Positions 9,999 to 18,707 of a stretch of 56,088 bases of DNA are shown here, piece after piece. The notes beneath the pieces are model-generated. The model saw nothing but the letters and a program-made list of their open reading frames with translations. It was not told the origin of the DNA and ran no database searches. This DNA is from Spirirestis rafaelensis WJT71-NPBG6. Lineage in GTDB: Bacteria > Cyanobacteriota > Cyanobacteriia > Cyanobacteriales > Nostocaceae. The stretch is from contig JAHHID010000047.1 of assembly GCA_019359015.1 (NCBI GenBank), positions 1 to 56,088 on the forward strand, read 5' to 3'. A program made the position numbers and the translations under genes. Positions within the stretch are counted from its first letter, which is position 1. Each line of letters opens with the position of its first letter.

Positions 9999-11144
9999 CT
10001 AAACAGGCGACAAGACCTTGATTTTCTCTTCTAAGGAGTCCATCAGTGATTGGAAGGGCTTGACAAACTTGTCTATACCATCAAGGAGTAGTTCGTCCAT
10101 CACTGAGTTGATGTCAATGTTGATGTCAGGGTCTTTCAGGCTTTCGATCAGTTGGTAAGCTTGATCGACATCTGTTTCAACACGACTTGCGACATCACAG
10201 TGGTCAGCGCAAGCTTCTATTGTCGCTGGTGGTAGGGTGTTAACGGTGTCGGCACCTACCAACTCATCGACATACATCACGTCGCTGTAGCTGGGGTCTT
10301 TGGTGCCGGTGCTTGCCCAAAGAAGCCTTTGGACTTTTGCACCTTTTGCTGCTAAGGCTTGCCAACGATCGCCTTCAACAATTTTTTTGTACTCTTGGTA
10401 CGCTATCTTGGCGTTAGCGATCGCTACTTTCCCTTTCACAGCTCTTAGTTTTGCTTCTACGGCAATATCATCAACGCCTTTCTTCAAGTTAGCATCAATC
10501 TTGCCGTCAATGTTGCTATCAATGCGACTAAGAAAGAAGCTGGCTACACAAGCAATGTTACTAATGTCTTTACCTTCTTTCACTCTAGCTTCTAAGCCGC
10601 GAATATAAGCCCAAGCTGAGTTCACGTAGCTTTGAACTGAAAATAACAAGGTGACATTAACGTTTATGCCGGCAGCTATCACTTGTTCGACTGCTGGCAA
10701 ACCTGCTTCTGTACCGGGAATTTTAATCATTACATTTTCCCGACCAATTTCTTGGTAATAGCGGTGAGCCTCAGCTATTGTTGCTTCGGTATCATGAGCG
10801 ATAGTTGGTGGTACTTCTATGCTCACGTAACCGTCTAATTTATTCGAGGCTTCATAAACTGGGCGTAAAATATCACACGCATTGCGGATATCTGCAAAAA
10901 CTAGGGATTCGTAAATTTTGTATGTCGGTAAGTTAGCGCGGACACCTTTTTCAATATCGGCATCATAAATGACGTTTCCGGCGATCGCTTTTTCAAATAT
11001 GGCTGGGTTCGAGGTAATCCCACAGATCCCTTTATTTTCCACCATATCTTTCAGTTCGCCTGACTGAATTAGGTCACGAGTCAAGTTATCCATCCAGATA
11101 CTTTGACCGTATTCTTTTATCTCTAGTAGATGGTTAGTTGTCAT
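9999..11144 (-). CDS. tal: Transaldolase
   Basis: Transfers dihydroxyacetone units between sedoheptulose-7-phosphate and glyceraldehyde-3-phosphate. It has 381 residues, close to the longer bacterial transaldolases. The Schiff-base lysine lies in VMIKIPGTEAGL; the N-terminal GICGITSNPAIFEKAI carries the conserved TSNP motif. It begins at MTTNHLLEIKEYGQSIWMDN. It sits between fbp and zwf on the same strand, so the cluster combines oxidative and non-oxidative pentose phosphate enzymes with gluconeogenic control. Confidence 0.96.
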   Translation of the reverse strand: MTTNHLLEIKEYGQSIWMDNLTRDLIQSGELKDMVENKGICGITSNPAIFEKAIAGNVIYDADIEKGVRANLPTYKIYESLVFADIRNACDILRPVYEASNKLDGYVSIEVPPTIAHDTEATIAEAHRYYQEIGRENVMIKIPGTEAGLPAVEQVIAAGINVNVTLLFSVQSYVNSAWAYIRGLEARVKEGKDISNIACVASFFLSRIDSNIDGKIDANLKKGVDDIAVEAKLRAVKGKVAIANAKIAYQEYKKIVEGDRWQALAAKGAKVQRLLWASTGTKDPSYSDVMYVDELVGADTVNTLPPATIEACADHCDVASRVETDVDQAYQLIESLKDPDINIDINSVMDELLLDGIDKFVKPFQSLMDSLEEKIKVLSPV

Positions 11145-11315
11145 GATAGATTTCTTTAACTCCGGTTAATTATGTCTTTTAGGGATATAAGCCCCTATTT
11201 ATCAGTTGATACTGACCTTTGAATTTTGGCGTTAGCAATACAGGATTGCATCGACCATCTGAAATAATCTCGAACTAAAAGCAGTATCACTGCTGAACTA
11301 ATTTCAATTTAATTA

Positions 11316-11340
11316 CAGGGGTGCCCTCAAAGCACCCGTG
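11316..11340 (-). terminator. Hairpin after fbp
   Basis: GGGTGC-CCTCAAA-GCACCC forms a compact 6-8 bp GC-rich stem 20 bp beyond the fbp stop codon. There is no strong T-run on the minus strand after it, so it may be a partial terminator or processing site between fbp and tal rather than a full stop. Confidence 0.5.
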
Positions 11341-11359
11341 ATACTTTTGTCAAGCTGTT

Positions 11360-12409
11360 TTAGTGCCCGTTTTGAATAAAAGACTCCACCTTTGCTACAT
11401 CTTGTTTGCTGCCAATAATCAAAGGGGTGCGCTGATGCAGTTTTTTTGGTACAATGTCCAAAATATCCACTAGTCCTGTAGTAGCGCGACCACCTGCTTG
11501 CTCAATTACAAATGCTAGGGGAGCAGATTCATAAAGCAAGCGCAGTTTACCTTCTGGCTTGGGAAGTATGCCTGGGTAAAGAAATACACCGCCTTGAAGT
11601 AGAATTCTATGGATGTCACTTACCATCGCCCCACTATAACGAGCGGTGTAGCCTTCGGTGCGATGCACGTAACGAATGTATTCGCGAATTGATTCATCCC
11701 ACTGCCAAAAATTACCTTCGTTTACGCTGTAAACTGAACCGTGGGCAGGAATTTGAATATTTTCTTCGGTGAGAATAAACTCTCCTAAGCTGGGATCAAG
11801 GGTAAAAGAATGAACTCCCTTACCTATAGTATATACCAGCATGGTGCTTGGACCATAGAGGATGTATCCGGCGGCTATTTGATTGCGTCCATCGGTGAGT
11901 AAGTCCTTCGCCTCACCATCGAGATCATCTCCTTCTTGTTGGCGAATCGCAAAGATCGAACCCAAACTGAGATTGTTATCGGTATTAGATGAGCCATCTA
12001 TTGGATCGTACAACAGTGTGTAGCGACCAATCGGGCAGTTTTCCGGAATGTAGTAGGGTTTTTCCATTTCCTCGGAAGCTAGGCGACAAACTAAGCCACT
12101 TTGCTTAAATACCGAGATAAATACCTCGTTGGCATAGACATCCATCTTTTTGACGGATTCTCCCTGCACATTCACATCGCCTGTAAATCCGAGAACACCT
12201 TCCATTAACCCAGCGTGGCTGAGGCGACGGGCAACTAATTTCCCAGCCAAGGCTATGCGATTCATCAGCGCACTTAAATCTTGTGCTTGGGGCGAAAAGC
12301 TCTGAAATTGCTGTAGGACGTGACGAGATAAAGTTGTACAATCACGATCTAAGCTTTTATCGGTCATGTCGTTGTTAGACAACTCAAATGATTCTGGCGC
12401 TTTAGCCAT
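11360..12409 (-). CDS. fbp: Fructose-1,6-bisphosphatase class I
   Basis: Hydrolyses fructose-1,6-bisphosphate to fructose-6-phosphate. The metal-binding signature is [20 protein letters not shown]; the C-terminal substrate region contains [21 protein letters not shown]. At 349 residues it matches the cyanobacterial class I enzyme. The start at [10 protein letters not shown] is used; a later ATG ([13 protein letters not shown]) would also keep the whole catalytic domain. It is the first gene of the minus-strand group fbp-tal-zwf-opcA, with a 215 bp gap before tal. Confidence 0.96.
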   Translation of the reverse strand: MAKAPESFELSNNDMTDKSLDRDCTTLSRHVLQQFQSFSPQAQDLSALMNRIALAGKLVARRLSHAGLMEGVLGFTGDVNVQGESVKKMDVYANEVFISVFKQSGLVCRLASEEMEKPYYIPENCPIGRYTLLYDPIDGSSNTDNNLSLGSIFAIRQQEGDDLDGEAKDLLTDGRNQIAAGYILYGPSTMLVYTIGKGVHSFTLDPSLGEFILTEENIQIPAHGSVYSVNEGNFWQWDESIREYIRYVHRTEGYTARYSGAMVSDIHRILLQGGVFLYPGILPKPEGKLRLLYESAPLAFVIEQAGGRATTGLVDILDIVPKKLHQRTPLIIGSKQDVAKVESFIQNGH

Positions 12410-12748
12410 GTTTCAGTCCTTCCTAACGACTAGTTGTTGGTTGAGGTCAACTGAAGGATGAAGTGTAAAAAATGAAGTTGGAAGTAAGCTTAAACAAATT
12501 AATCAGTTCGTTTGTACTAATTTCTTTTTTTCATCGTTTATCCTTCAACCTTCATTTTGTTTATGCCTCTATCTTAAAAAGGTAATTTGATAACTTAAAG
12601 ATGATTTTAGATAAACTAAATATTTGAAGCTTTTTTCGGTCTGTGCAAAAGCGCGATCGCCCCTTGGATCATCTCAGACTTGGGCAAATCTACCTAAGCT
12701 TGTAGAATTCAATGATTTTTGTCAAGATTTTTCTCTATTTCTTGACTT

Positions 12749-12907
12749 TTAGTCTATGGATGTTACGCGGTCATAGAGGTTGCTTTGGGGACAGCAAGCA
12801 AAGTTGTTGAGATATTCGACCAAAAGACCCTGAGTGTCAATCCCAATGCTAGGTGTGTCTTTAAGAATCAGAAAACCGACCAGTCGTGACATTTCTCCAT
12901 GCGTCAC
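12749..12907 (-). CDS. Candidate small protein, 47-52 residues
   Basis: A short frame with no recognised family. From ATG at 12892 it encodes 47 residues including MSRLVGFLILKDTPSIGID and a Cys-Cys pair near the end (NNFACCPQSNLYD). A GTG at 12907 would give 52 residues. The frame stays open about 45 nt further upstream with protein-like composition (NNLYKSREFLRQVV), so the true start could be earlier at a non-ATG codon. It lies alone between fbp and the RNA-binding protein gene. Coding is inferred from amino-acid composition only; remnant status is possible. Confidence 0.45.
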   Translation of the reverse strand: MTHGEMSRLVGFLILKDTPSIGIDTQGLLVEYLNNFACCPQSNLYDRVTSID

Positions 12908-13021
12908 AACTTGTCGGAGAAACTCTCTGGATTTATAAAGATTGTTAATTGTTTCTAGTTTTTAGTGACTTAGGTCTTGCTTAACTAGAAAACAATTTGC
13001 TACTATAGCAATTCGTCCTTT

Positions 13022-13306
13022 TTAATAGTCTTGTTTTTTACCCCAACTGCTTCGTTGGCTCTCCTCGCGGGGTTTTGCTTTGTTAACTCGAAGTTGACGC
13101 CCCATCCATTCTGCGCCATCTAACTCTGTAATAGCAGCATCTTCTTGAGCCTCTTCGGACATTTCTACAAAGGCAAAGCCGCGCAGTCGTCCAGTTTCCC
13201 GGTCAGTAGGCAAGACGACTCTTTTGACCTCACCGTAATCTGCGAAAACTTCTTTTAAGTCGGCTTCGCTAGCGCGGTAGGAGAGATTTCCAACGTAAAT
13301 AGTCAT
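13022..13306 (-). CDS. RRM-domain RNA-binding protein
   Basis: A 94-residue protein formed by a single RNA recognition motif. RNP2 is IYVGNLSY (residues 3-10) and RNP1 is RGFAFVEM; the short tail is basic and polar. This is the cyanobacterial Rbp family, many of which are cold-induced and bind RNA non-selectively. The start at MTIYVGNLS is preferred over an in-frame ATG seven codons upstream. A long AT-rich leader precedes it (13307 onward), in keeping with 5'-UTR control in this family, although no specific element is identified. Confidence 0.93.
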   Translation of the reverse strand: MTIYVGNLSYRASEADLKEVFADYGEVKRVVLPTDRETGRLRGFAFVEMSEEAQEDAAITELDGAEWMGRQLRVNKAKPREESQRSSWGKKQDY

Positions 13307-13785
13307 GTGGGATAACGTAAATTTCAACTAGAAGCTATGAGTTCAGCTATAGAAATTTAACAAATTTCAAAGATTGCTTTCTTCGTATCCGAGTCACCAA
13401 AGTGCGGATGTTGTAGATTAACAACCAAAATGGTTGGATTATCTACTAATCGATTAGCGATCAGGCTGAACTTACGCATACGCTCATATAATAACTGATT
13501 GTGCGATTATTCAAAGTATGAGATTTTACAAACCCTCAAAACTTATAATCAGTTACGCTTATATGTTTTATAGAGAATTATATTTAAGTATATAATTATA
13601 CTAATTGTTTAAAAGGTTATTTGAGTTAAAGCTGTGGACTTTCCTATGAAAAGCAAGCTATTTATACACAAAGTAAAGATGCTCTATTTGAATTATGTAT
13701 AAAATATATTAAATTTTTGTAAGAGATAGAGACGTTGTATCCAACGCCTCCCTATTTATGTGAAATTCTTTAGAAATACGAAAAT
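13307..13785. other. Intergenic region upstream of the RRM gene
   Basis: About 480 bp of AT-rich DNA without a credible ORF. Short inverted segments occur (for example AACTGATT near 13492 and AATCAGTT near 13549). It probably holds the promoter and leader of the RNA-binding protein gene. Confidence 0.4.
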
Positions 13786-14004
13786 TTAGTCAATATCTAT
13801 TGACTGAGGACCGCTGGTTCTGCCATTATGTGCTTGACTCGTGCTAGTACCAAAAGTAGTTGAGCCTAGCTGTTGGTTGAGCCAGCTTTTAACCGGATCG
13901 TCAGCAAGATGGAGTCGAAGTATACCAGAGAAGAACCCACCCATAAATGAGCCTGGGTGCTGGGTAAATTGTTTAAAGATTGGTGACAATTCATCAATAA
14001 ACAT
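13786..14004 (-). CDS. Small conserved-looking hypothetical protein, 72 residues
   Basis: Encodes a 72-residue protein with an amphipathic N-terminal half (MFIDELSPIFKQFTQHPGSF), a GGFFSGILRLHL segment that could bind a partner or membrane, and a Ser/Thr/Gly-rich tail. No family is recognised. It has a weak GGAGA-type ribosome-binding site just upstream (minus strand of 14004-14016). It stands alone between the RRM gene and nrdJ. Coding status is likely because of its composition, but not certain. Confidence 0.6.
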   Translation of the reverse strand: MFIDELSPIFKQFTQHPGSFMGGFFSGILRLHLADDPVKSWLNQQLGSTTFGTSTSQAHNGRTSGPQSIDID

Positions 14005-14249
14005 AAAGAATCTCCTAATGGTGGTGTGAAAAATTATGACTGCTTAATTTATCGTAACTTGTTGTTCAAGGCTTTGTTTGGCTGTAGTGGTGTAAGCAGC
14101 GTCACCCTCGAAGGTGTGGCTATACAAACAAAACGTGCGATCGCAAGCTTTACGGCATTTTGACAGAGAATTGACATTTGTAGCAGAGCGATAAAAAAAG
14201 CGATGGTGTAACGAAAACAGTTACATCCACCGCAGGAATTATCTACTAT

Positions 14250-15320
14250 TTACATCGGATTTTGTTCAGGCATCATGCACTTATCAGAGTCGCAACCGGC
14301 AGGTCCTGCTTCCATTAACTCACCGGAATCATAGCGACTTAACACAGTATGAAAGTCATCACTTTGCCGGCGAATTTCTACTTCATGAAGCAGTTGCTCA
14401 TACTCTTGTTTGGTGATCGGCTCAAATGGCAAACGTGGGAAAGTTTGATGATCGTCAAAGCGTGCGAGAAGTGCAGCGCTAATGTAACCTTCATCATTTT
14501 GTATAGCTTGCCAAATAAAATGTGATAGCGCTTCTACTTCGTTTTCCCGTAGTTCGATGGTGGCAGAAGTGTTATGTGTGACATAAAATTTTTGCACCTG
14601 CATGTAAAAATCCATTTGGGTGATCGCACTAAATTGACTAATATCAATTTCATCAACCCCAGGTATATCAGCCCAAGGTACGGCAACGGGAATTTCTACC
14701 AACCATTCTGAGCATCTGGGATCAAAGGGATCGTTTAACAAATTGCCGTTTTCATCTTTATCAGATTGGGAGGGAATGACATTATAGCCATAGTCAATAC
14801 AAGCTAAAGCTACTGGGTCCTTTTTCCCAAAGGTGATCCTGCGAAGAAATCTTTGTGCTTTGGGAGGATGCCATCCCGGACTAGCACCAGTTAATAAAGA
14901 TTTGGTGCCACTTGGTTGAACTGTAGTGCAACGATTTGGTCGTTTGAAATTATGGCGATCGCAATAATCCCAAACAACACGATGCACAATGTCTTTCCAT
15001 GAGGTTAAGTATTCTTCCTCTTTTCGCTTAAACGCTATCCCTTGAGCATTTTTTGGTCTACCTTCTGCCCACCAGCGCAACCAATCAATGCCAAAAGCAT
15101 TCACAAAGAAATCAAATAAACCTGTGAAAGAAACGCCGACAATCGGGTCTAATTCCCGGCTGTATTGATAGCGAGGCTCAATAAATTTGTGATGTAAAAG
15201 TGCGGCTACAGATAGCGCTCCTGCGGTGAAAGCTTCCTCCTGTTCTTTATAGTTATTTGGGTCAATCTGATTGAGGTGAACCTCTGAAAGATTACAGTGG
15301 AAATTACTGCCTATGATTTC
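14250..15320 (-). CDS. nrdJ: Class II ribonucleotide reductase, exon 2 (C-terminal half)
   Basis: Second exon of the adenosylcobalamin-dependent ribonucleoside-triphosphate reductase. It starts with the Glu codon that completes NPCGE and continues IIGSNFHCNLSEVHLNQ, holding the second active-site cysteine. The C-terminus carries the redox pair CDSDKC, which re-reduces the active site. An in-frame ATG at 15323 lies in the intron's last three bases, so a gene caller would report a separate 357-residue protein; that is unlikely to be a real start because it splits the catalytic barrel. Joined to exon 1 it gives about 765 residues, the normal family length. Confidence 0.92.
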   Translation of the reverse strand, partial: EIIGSNFHCNLSEVHLNQIDPNNYKEQEEAFTAGALSVAALLHHKFIEPRYQYSRELDPIVGVSFTGLFDFFVNAFGIDWLRWWAEGRPKNAQGIAFKRKEEEYLTSWKDIVHRVVWDYCDRHNFKRPNRCTTVQPSGTKSLLTGASPGWHPPKAQRFLRRITFGKKDPVALACIDYGYNVIPSQSDKDENGNLLNDPFDPRCSEWLVEIPVAVPWADIPGVDEIDISQFSAITQMDFYMQVQKFYVTHNTSATIELRENEVEALSHFIWQAIQNDEGYISAALLARFDDHQTFPRLPFEPITKQEYEQLLHEVEIRRQSDDFHTVLSRYDSGELMEAGPAGCDSDKCMMPEQNPM

Positions 15321-15726
15321 CATATTTTGTTATCCTAGAGGCTTTTTATCCCCTAGTTCTACTGCTTCATGATTAGCAGTAGCTCCGCGTACATTTTGCA
15401 TATGTGACTTCAAATAATAGAGGAATTCCTTTCTGCCAGATGGTTTTCCTACAAATCTGGCATATTGTTCTAGTGTCCAGAATGTTGTATTCCTTTTTGA
15501 TTGAGTCATACAGGAGTTGAAAAAAATCTTTCAACCTATTTAAGTTCACACATGCCCCCGCACTCTTGGAGAAGATTATATTCTAGATACGAATTTTGAT
15601 TGTAATCTAGGTTCACTCTCTACGCTGTACGGTGTCAAAGGCTTTTTACTTCCTTTGATTACCACGGGATTAGCATCTCAGCCTTCCCCGTTTTTGCGAG
15701 GTTTTTAACGTGAGGCAAAATCACTC
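15321..15726 (-). ncRNA. Group I self-splicing intron in nrdJ
   Basis: A 406-nt insertion splits the invariant NPCGE motif. The 5' exon ends in U, and the last exon bases CGUGUGGU can pair with intron GCCUCACG, giving a P1 helix with one mismatch and the hallmark U·G at the splice site. The intron ends in G before GAAATC, and precise removal restores the NPCGEIIG reading. A long-range helix joins GCAUGUGUGAACUU (15555-15542) with AAGUCACAUAUGC (15410-15398), allowing one bulge; this could belong to the catalytic core. Local hairpins include AUGCCAGAU/AUCUGGCAG, CUACUGC/GCAGUAG, and CUAGGGG/CCUCUAG near the 3' end. No homing endonuclease ORF is present. Group I introns are known from cyanobacterial ribonucleotide reductase genes. 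Confidence 0.85.
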
Positions 15727-16953
15727 ACCACACGGATTCAAAGCATATCGAGCTAAACGATGTTCTAGCTCCGATGCATCAAGATGAGGATAGTTTTTTT
15801 GCAACCACTGTTTTGCTGTTCCTTCTTCGTAAGCTTGTAAAAAATCAGTTTTCAAACTTTGAGTTGACAGCAAATCACAATTAGCTCTGGCTACAGCCTC
15901 ACCAGCCCATTGAATTGCACCCTCGCCGCTATAATACTGTTTGCGGACAGCATCAGTACACTCTTCTAATGTTGGCTTGCGGTGAAAAACTCTGGTATGG
16001 TTTGCCATCCTCAGAGCATCGCGCTCTGGATCGATTCGCCAGTTGCCTTCGCTATCTTGCTGCCATAAATTATCTTTGGCGGTGGCTGCTAGGTGATCCT
16101 CAGAATCAAACTGACGCATCCCCGCACTACGCCGGATGTTCCCTGCAACAATTGTGACAGCAGCTTGGTCTATCAACAGACAACATTCAACTGAATTTAA
16201 TTGCCGTCCGACAGCTTTATTAAGGATGGATGCAGAACCTTCATACAGTCCAGGCAATTTCACCGGGTTAGCAACGCCACCAAAACCCTTGAGAGTTTCT
16301 CCGGCTTTACGCACATCACTGATATCAACAATAACTTCAACTTCTCCAGAAAATCTTTCATCACTAGAGAGTTTTAAAAGTGTTTGATATGATTCAACCC
16401 AACCTTGACGGCTATCTCCAACGTGGATGGTGACGGAATTTCCTGTTATTTTGGTTTCTGTAAATTCCCGACGCTGTTCAACAGGGATACTGCCAATTTC
16501 ACCTTTTACGGTTACATTTAGGCGATTGCGGATGGGGGGAATTTGGCTGATATATTTTGGTTCGATGACGGCACCGGTACCGCAACCCATCATTGCCAGA
16601 TCCATCATCAAGCCAAAAGCATTCCAGTCTTGGAGGTTGGTGGAGGTGCAATTATAACCCCCAGAAAAGTTTTTGGGCTTGGATATCCAGTCTGTACCGC
16701 CAACCCACAGCCAGCGTCCACTGGGCAGAGCCTTCAGGTTTTGCTGCATTTCTTTGAGTATAGAAGCCTCTTCTGGGCGTAGCTTTCCCACATTGGTTAA
16801 GCCTCCGAGTGTGCGATCGCATACTCGTTCCCATGTTTCCCTTTGTCCTACCTGTAAGGCACGGCTATAGGTTCTAAAAAATACTGGATTAGCAGCTGGG
16901 GCAGTTTCTGGAAACTTTGCCAAAAGGCGTTTTAGTTCAAGTTCTCGAACCAT
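15727..16953 (-). CDS. nrdJ: Class II ribonucleotide reductase, exon 1 (N-terminal half)
   Basis: First 409 codons of the AdoCbl-dependent ribonucleoside-triphosphate reductase, which makes dNTPs without oxygen or an iron cofactor. Recognisable segments include LPSGRWLWVGGTDW, the conserved cysteine stretch FSGGYNCTSTNLQDWN, and ARYALNPCG at the exon end, where the cysteine is the thiyl-radical residue. Without splicing, translation stops at a TGA directly after the next codon (GAG), giving a 410-residue dead protein. The gene has its own upstream region (16954-17089). Its cobalamin requirement fits the presence of cobB in the window. Confidence 0.92.
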
Positions 16954-17089
16954 GAGTCAAATATTGTTGGTTATTCTCCGACAGATTATGACTATACGCC
17001 AAGTAGATGTAACGTGAAAGATTGCAATTTTTTTCGATTTGCGCTAGCTCTAGGACTGCACTGACTTGCAGTAAAGTTTTAATTTTATT

Positions 17090-17686
17090 ATGAATTCTAT
17101 TATGTGTACTGCTCCTTGGCGATCGGTTCTCGCTGCTGCGCTTCATCGCAACCGCAGCCTTGTTTATGCCCGTTACCTCCAACTGGCAACTGTTCGAGCA
17201 AATAATCGTCCCGCTAATCGTACCGTTGTCTTTCGCGGCTTTCTTGAGGGCAGCAACCAGCTAAAATTTATCACCGATGTCCGTAGCGAGAAAGCCGACC
17301 AGATACAGCAGCAACCTTGGGCAGAAATTTGCTGGTATTTCCCCAACACACGGGAGCAATTCCGTATCGCTGGCTGCTTGACTTTAGTAGGATGTTATAA
17401 TTCTGACTCCACTTTAGATAAAGCACGTATCAGCACTTGGCAAGAGCTAAGTGATGCAGCACGGTTACAATTTGGTTGGGCTGATCCTGGTAAACCTAGA
17501 GTTGAAGATCCAGCAGCTTTTAATCCACCACCACCCGATCCTACTCAACCTTTAGCAAACTTTTGCCTACTACTACTTGATCCCATACAAGTAGACCACC
17601 TGGAATTAAAAGGTGATCCACAAAACCGCTATTTATACTGCTTAAATGAGCAGCAACAGTGGTTTAGTCAAGAAATTAATCCTTGA
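17090..17686 (+). CDS. FMN-binding pyridoxamine-phosphate-oxidase-like protein, copy 1
   Basis: A 198-residue protein of the cyanobacterial/plant pyridoxamine 5'-phosphate-oxidase-like split-barrel family (Alr4036-type). Diagnostic segments are YLQLATVRANNRPANRTVVF, the FMN-phosphate region SEKADQIQQQPWAEICWYFP, and EQFRIAGCLTLVG. The substrate is not known; related proteins reduce or bind flavins. Start at 17090 or the second ATG at 17102. It diverges from nrdJ. A near-identical second copy begins at 18708, so this is one half of a recent duplication. Confidence 0.85.
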   Translation: MNSIMCTAPWRSVLAAALHRNRSLVYARYLQLATVRANNRPANRTVVFRGFLEGSNQLKFITDVRSEKADQIQQQPWAEICWYFPNTREQFRIAGCLTLVGCYNSDSTLDKARISTWQELSDAARLQFGWADPGKPRVEDPAAFNPPPPDPTQPLANFCLLLLDPIQVDHLELKGDPQNRYLYCLNEQQQWFSQEINP

Positions 17687-17907
17687 TGGGAATAGGCAAT
17701 GGAAAAAGGCACCGTTTCAGTAAACGTTTCCGTGCAAAATATTGCCAAACGTTGGGAGAATTTATTGATGAGTTTACAGGTGGGAATCCGGGAATTGAGC
17801 AATCCTTAACAACGATGTATCAGCAGGAAGAAGTTGAAGCTGCAAGTCGAGGTATGGGTGATGCGGCATTGTGGGAATATATGGGGAGAGCGATCGCTTT
17901 GCTGTAG
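17683..17907 (+). pseudogene. Fragment of a TipAS-domain (MerR-type) regulator
   Basis: A 74-codon frame whose C-terminal part (FTGGNPGIEQSLTTMYQQEE ... ALWEYMGRAIALL) resembles the end of the TipAS ligand-binding domain found downstream of MerR DNA-binding domains. No MerR helix-turn-helix or N-terminal TipAS half is present upstream, where the FMN-protein gene ends. I read it as a remnant, although a short expressed protein cannot be excluded. It lies between the two copies of the duplicated gene. Confidence 0.6.
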
Positions 17908-17963
17908 TTAGGGTGCGATACTCACTTTTGAGTAGCTGTCGCCTAAGTCTTACTAAATCGGAT

Positions 17964-18226
17964 TCATGGTTCATATGCTTCGCTACGATGAGCGATCGCC
18001 ACAACAAATACCTGTACTACCTCATCGTTTACCAAGTAGATGACCCTATAATCCCCGATTCGGTAACGATAGTACCCTACATATCTCCCTTGAGGGCTTT
18101 AATATTTGGGTGCGATCGCGGAGTTTGTTCTAGCTGCACCAAGCATCGAGCGATTTTTTTCACTAGGGCTTTGTCAGCGTTGACATATACCTCTTGAGCA
18201 TCGGGATGTAGCAAAACTTCATACAT
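17964..18226 (-). pseudogene. Frameshifted RelE/ParE-type toxin
   Basis: From ATG at 18226 the frame reads MYEVLLHPDAQEVYVNADK and TPRSHPNIKALKGDM before an in-frame TAG. A 2-nt shift at that point re-opens the typical continuation YYRYRIGDYRVIYLVNDE and VVAIAHRSEAYEP. This is a RelE-superfamily mRNA interferase that appears inactivated by one small indel. The start overlaps the end of the antitoxin gene by 8 nt, the usual coupled arrangement of a type II module. Only the first 53 residues would be made. A sequencing error is the main alternative. Confidence 0.8.
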
Positions 18227-18497
18227 CGGAGCGAAGAGTTCTCCAATTTGTGTATTGGCTTTTAGGGGTTGCTTGGTTTTGTTTAACTCGCTCTAACAAT
18301 CCAGGAATTGCTAAAAGTTCTTGGGTTGCAGCTTCGCTTTCAGCATTTGCCAAGTAAGCCGCAAAATCAGCAAGTACCTGTAAGCGCTCTGGTGATAGTT
18401 GCTTGAGTAAGTCATTAAGTTGGTGCTGTAACTCTGTCACAGATATTACATCTGCTGACGAGCGATCGTCCATTGGCGAATTATCTGTGGTATTCAT
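18219..18497 (-). CDS. Type II antitoxin partner of the broken RelE
   Basis: A 92-residue protein with an N-terminal helix-rich segment (VTELQHQLNDLLKQLSPERL, QVLADFAAYLA) and a polar C-terminus (QYTNWRTLRSD), the layout of small cyanobacterial antitoxins paired with RelE-like toxins. Its stop codon overlaps the toxin start by 8 nt. A later in-frame ATG (MDDRSSADV) is a possible alternative start. With the toxin frameshifted, the antitoxin may be retained as an orphan that neutralises related toxins elsewhere, or may simply be decaying more slowly. Confidence 0.75.
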   Translation of the reverse strand: MNTTDNSPMDDRSSADVISVTELQHQLNDLLKQLSPERLQVLADFAAYLANAESEAATQELLAIPGLLERVKQNQATPKSQYTNWRTLRSDV

Positions 18498-18498
18498 T

Positions 18499-18584
18499 AG
18501 ACTTCTTGCAGAAGTAGGGGAAAGGGGAAAGGGTAGGAAAAAAGCTTCTCACGACAGTGCCAAAAAGACTTTTGCAAGAGGTCT
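18499..18584. repeat. Small inverted-repeat element, family B ends
   Basis: Bounded by AGACTTCTTGCAGAAGT and the inverted ACTTTTGCAAGAGGTCT (17-bp imperfect ends), 86 bp in total, with a purine-rich interior and no ORF. Related ends (AGACCTCTTGCA...) flank the elements at 33220-33399, 45093-45219 and 46851-47093. It lies just upstream of the antitoxin ATG. Confidence 0.65.
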
Positions 18585-18707
18585 ATTGCCAGCTTCGCAA
18601 TTTTCTTGGTTTAGTGTCCATTGTAAGGCAACAAATAGTAGGAGAATATTATCTGTTTTGCCCAAAGGTTTAGGCTATTACTACCGTCCACATCAGGGCT
18701 TATTGTT

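Noticed and set aside
15321-15726. Group II intron in nrdJ
   Set aside because: No consensus domain V and the wrong end bases; the P1 helix with U·G and a terminal G fit group I. A stem-loop (CTACTGC/GCAGTAG) only superficially resembles domain V.
16954-17089. Cobalamin riboswitch upstream of nrdJ
   Set aside because: The B12-box signature is not visible and the gap is too short for the full aptamer.
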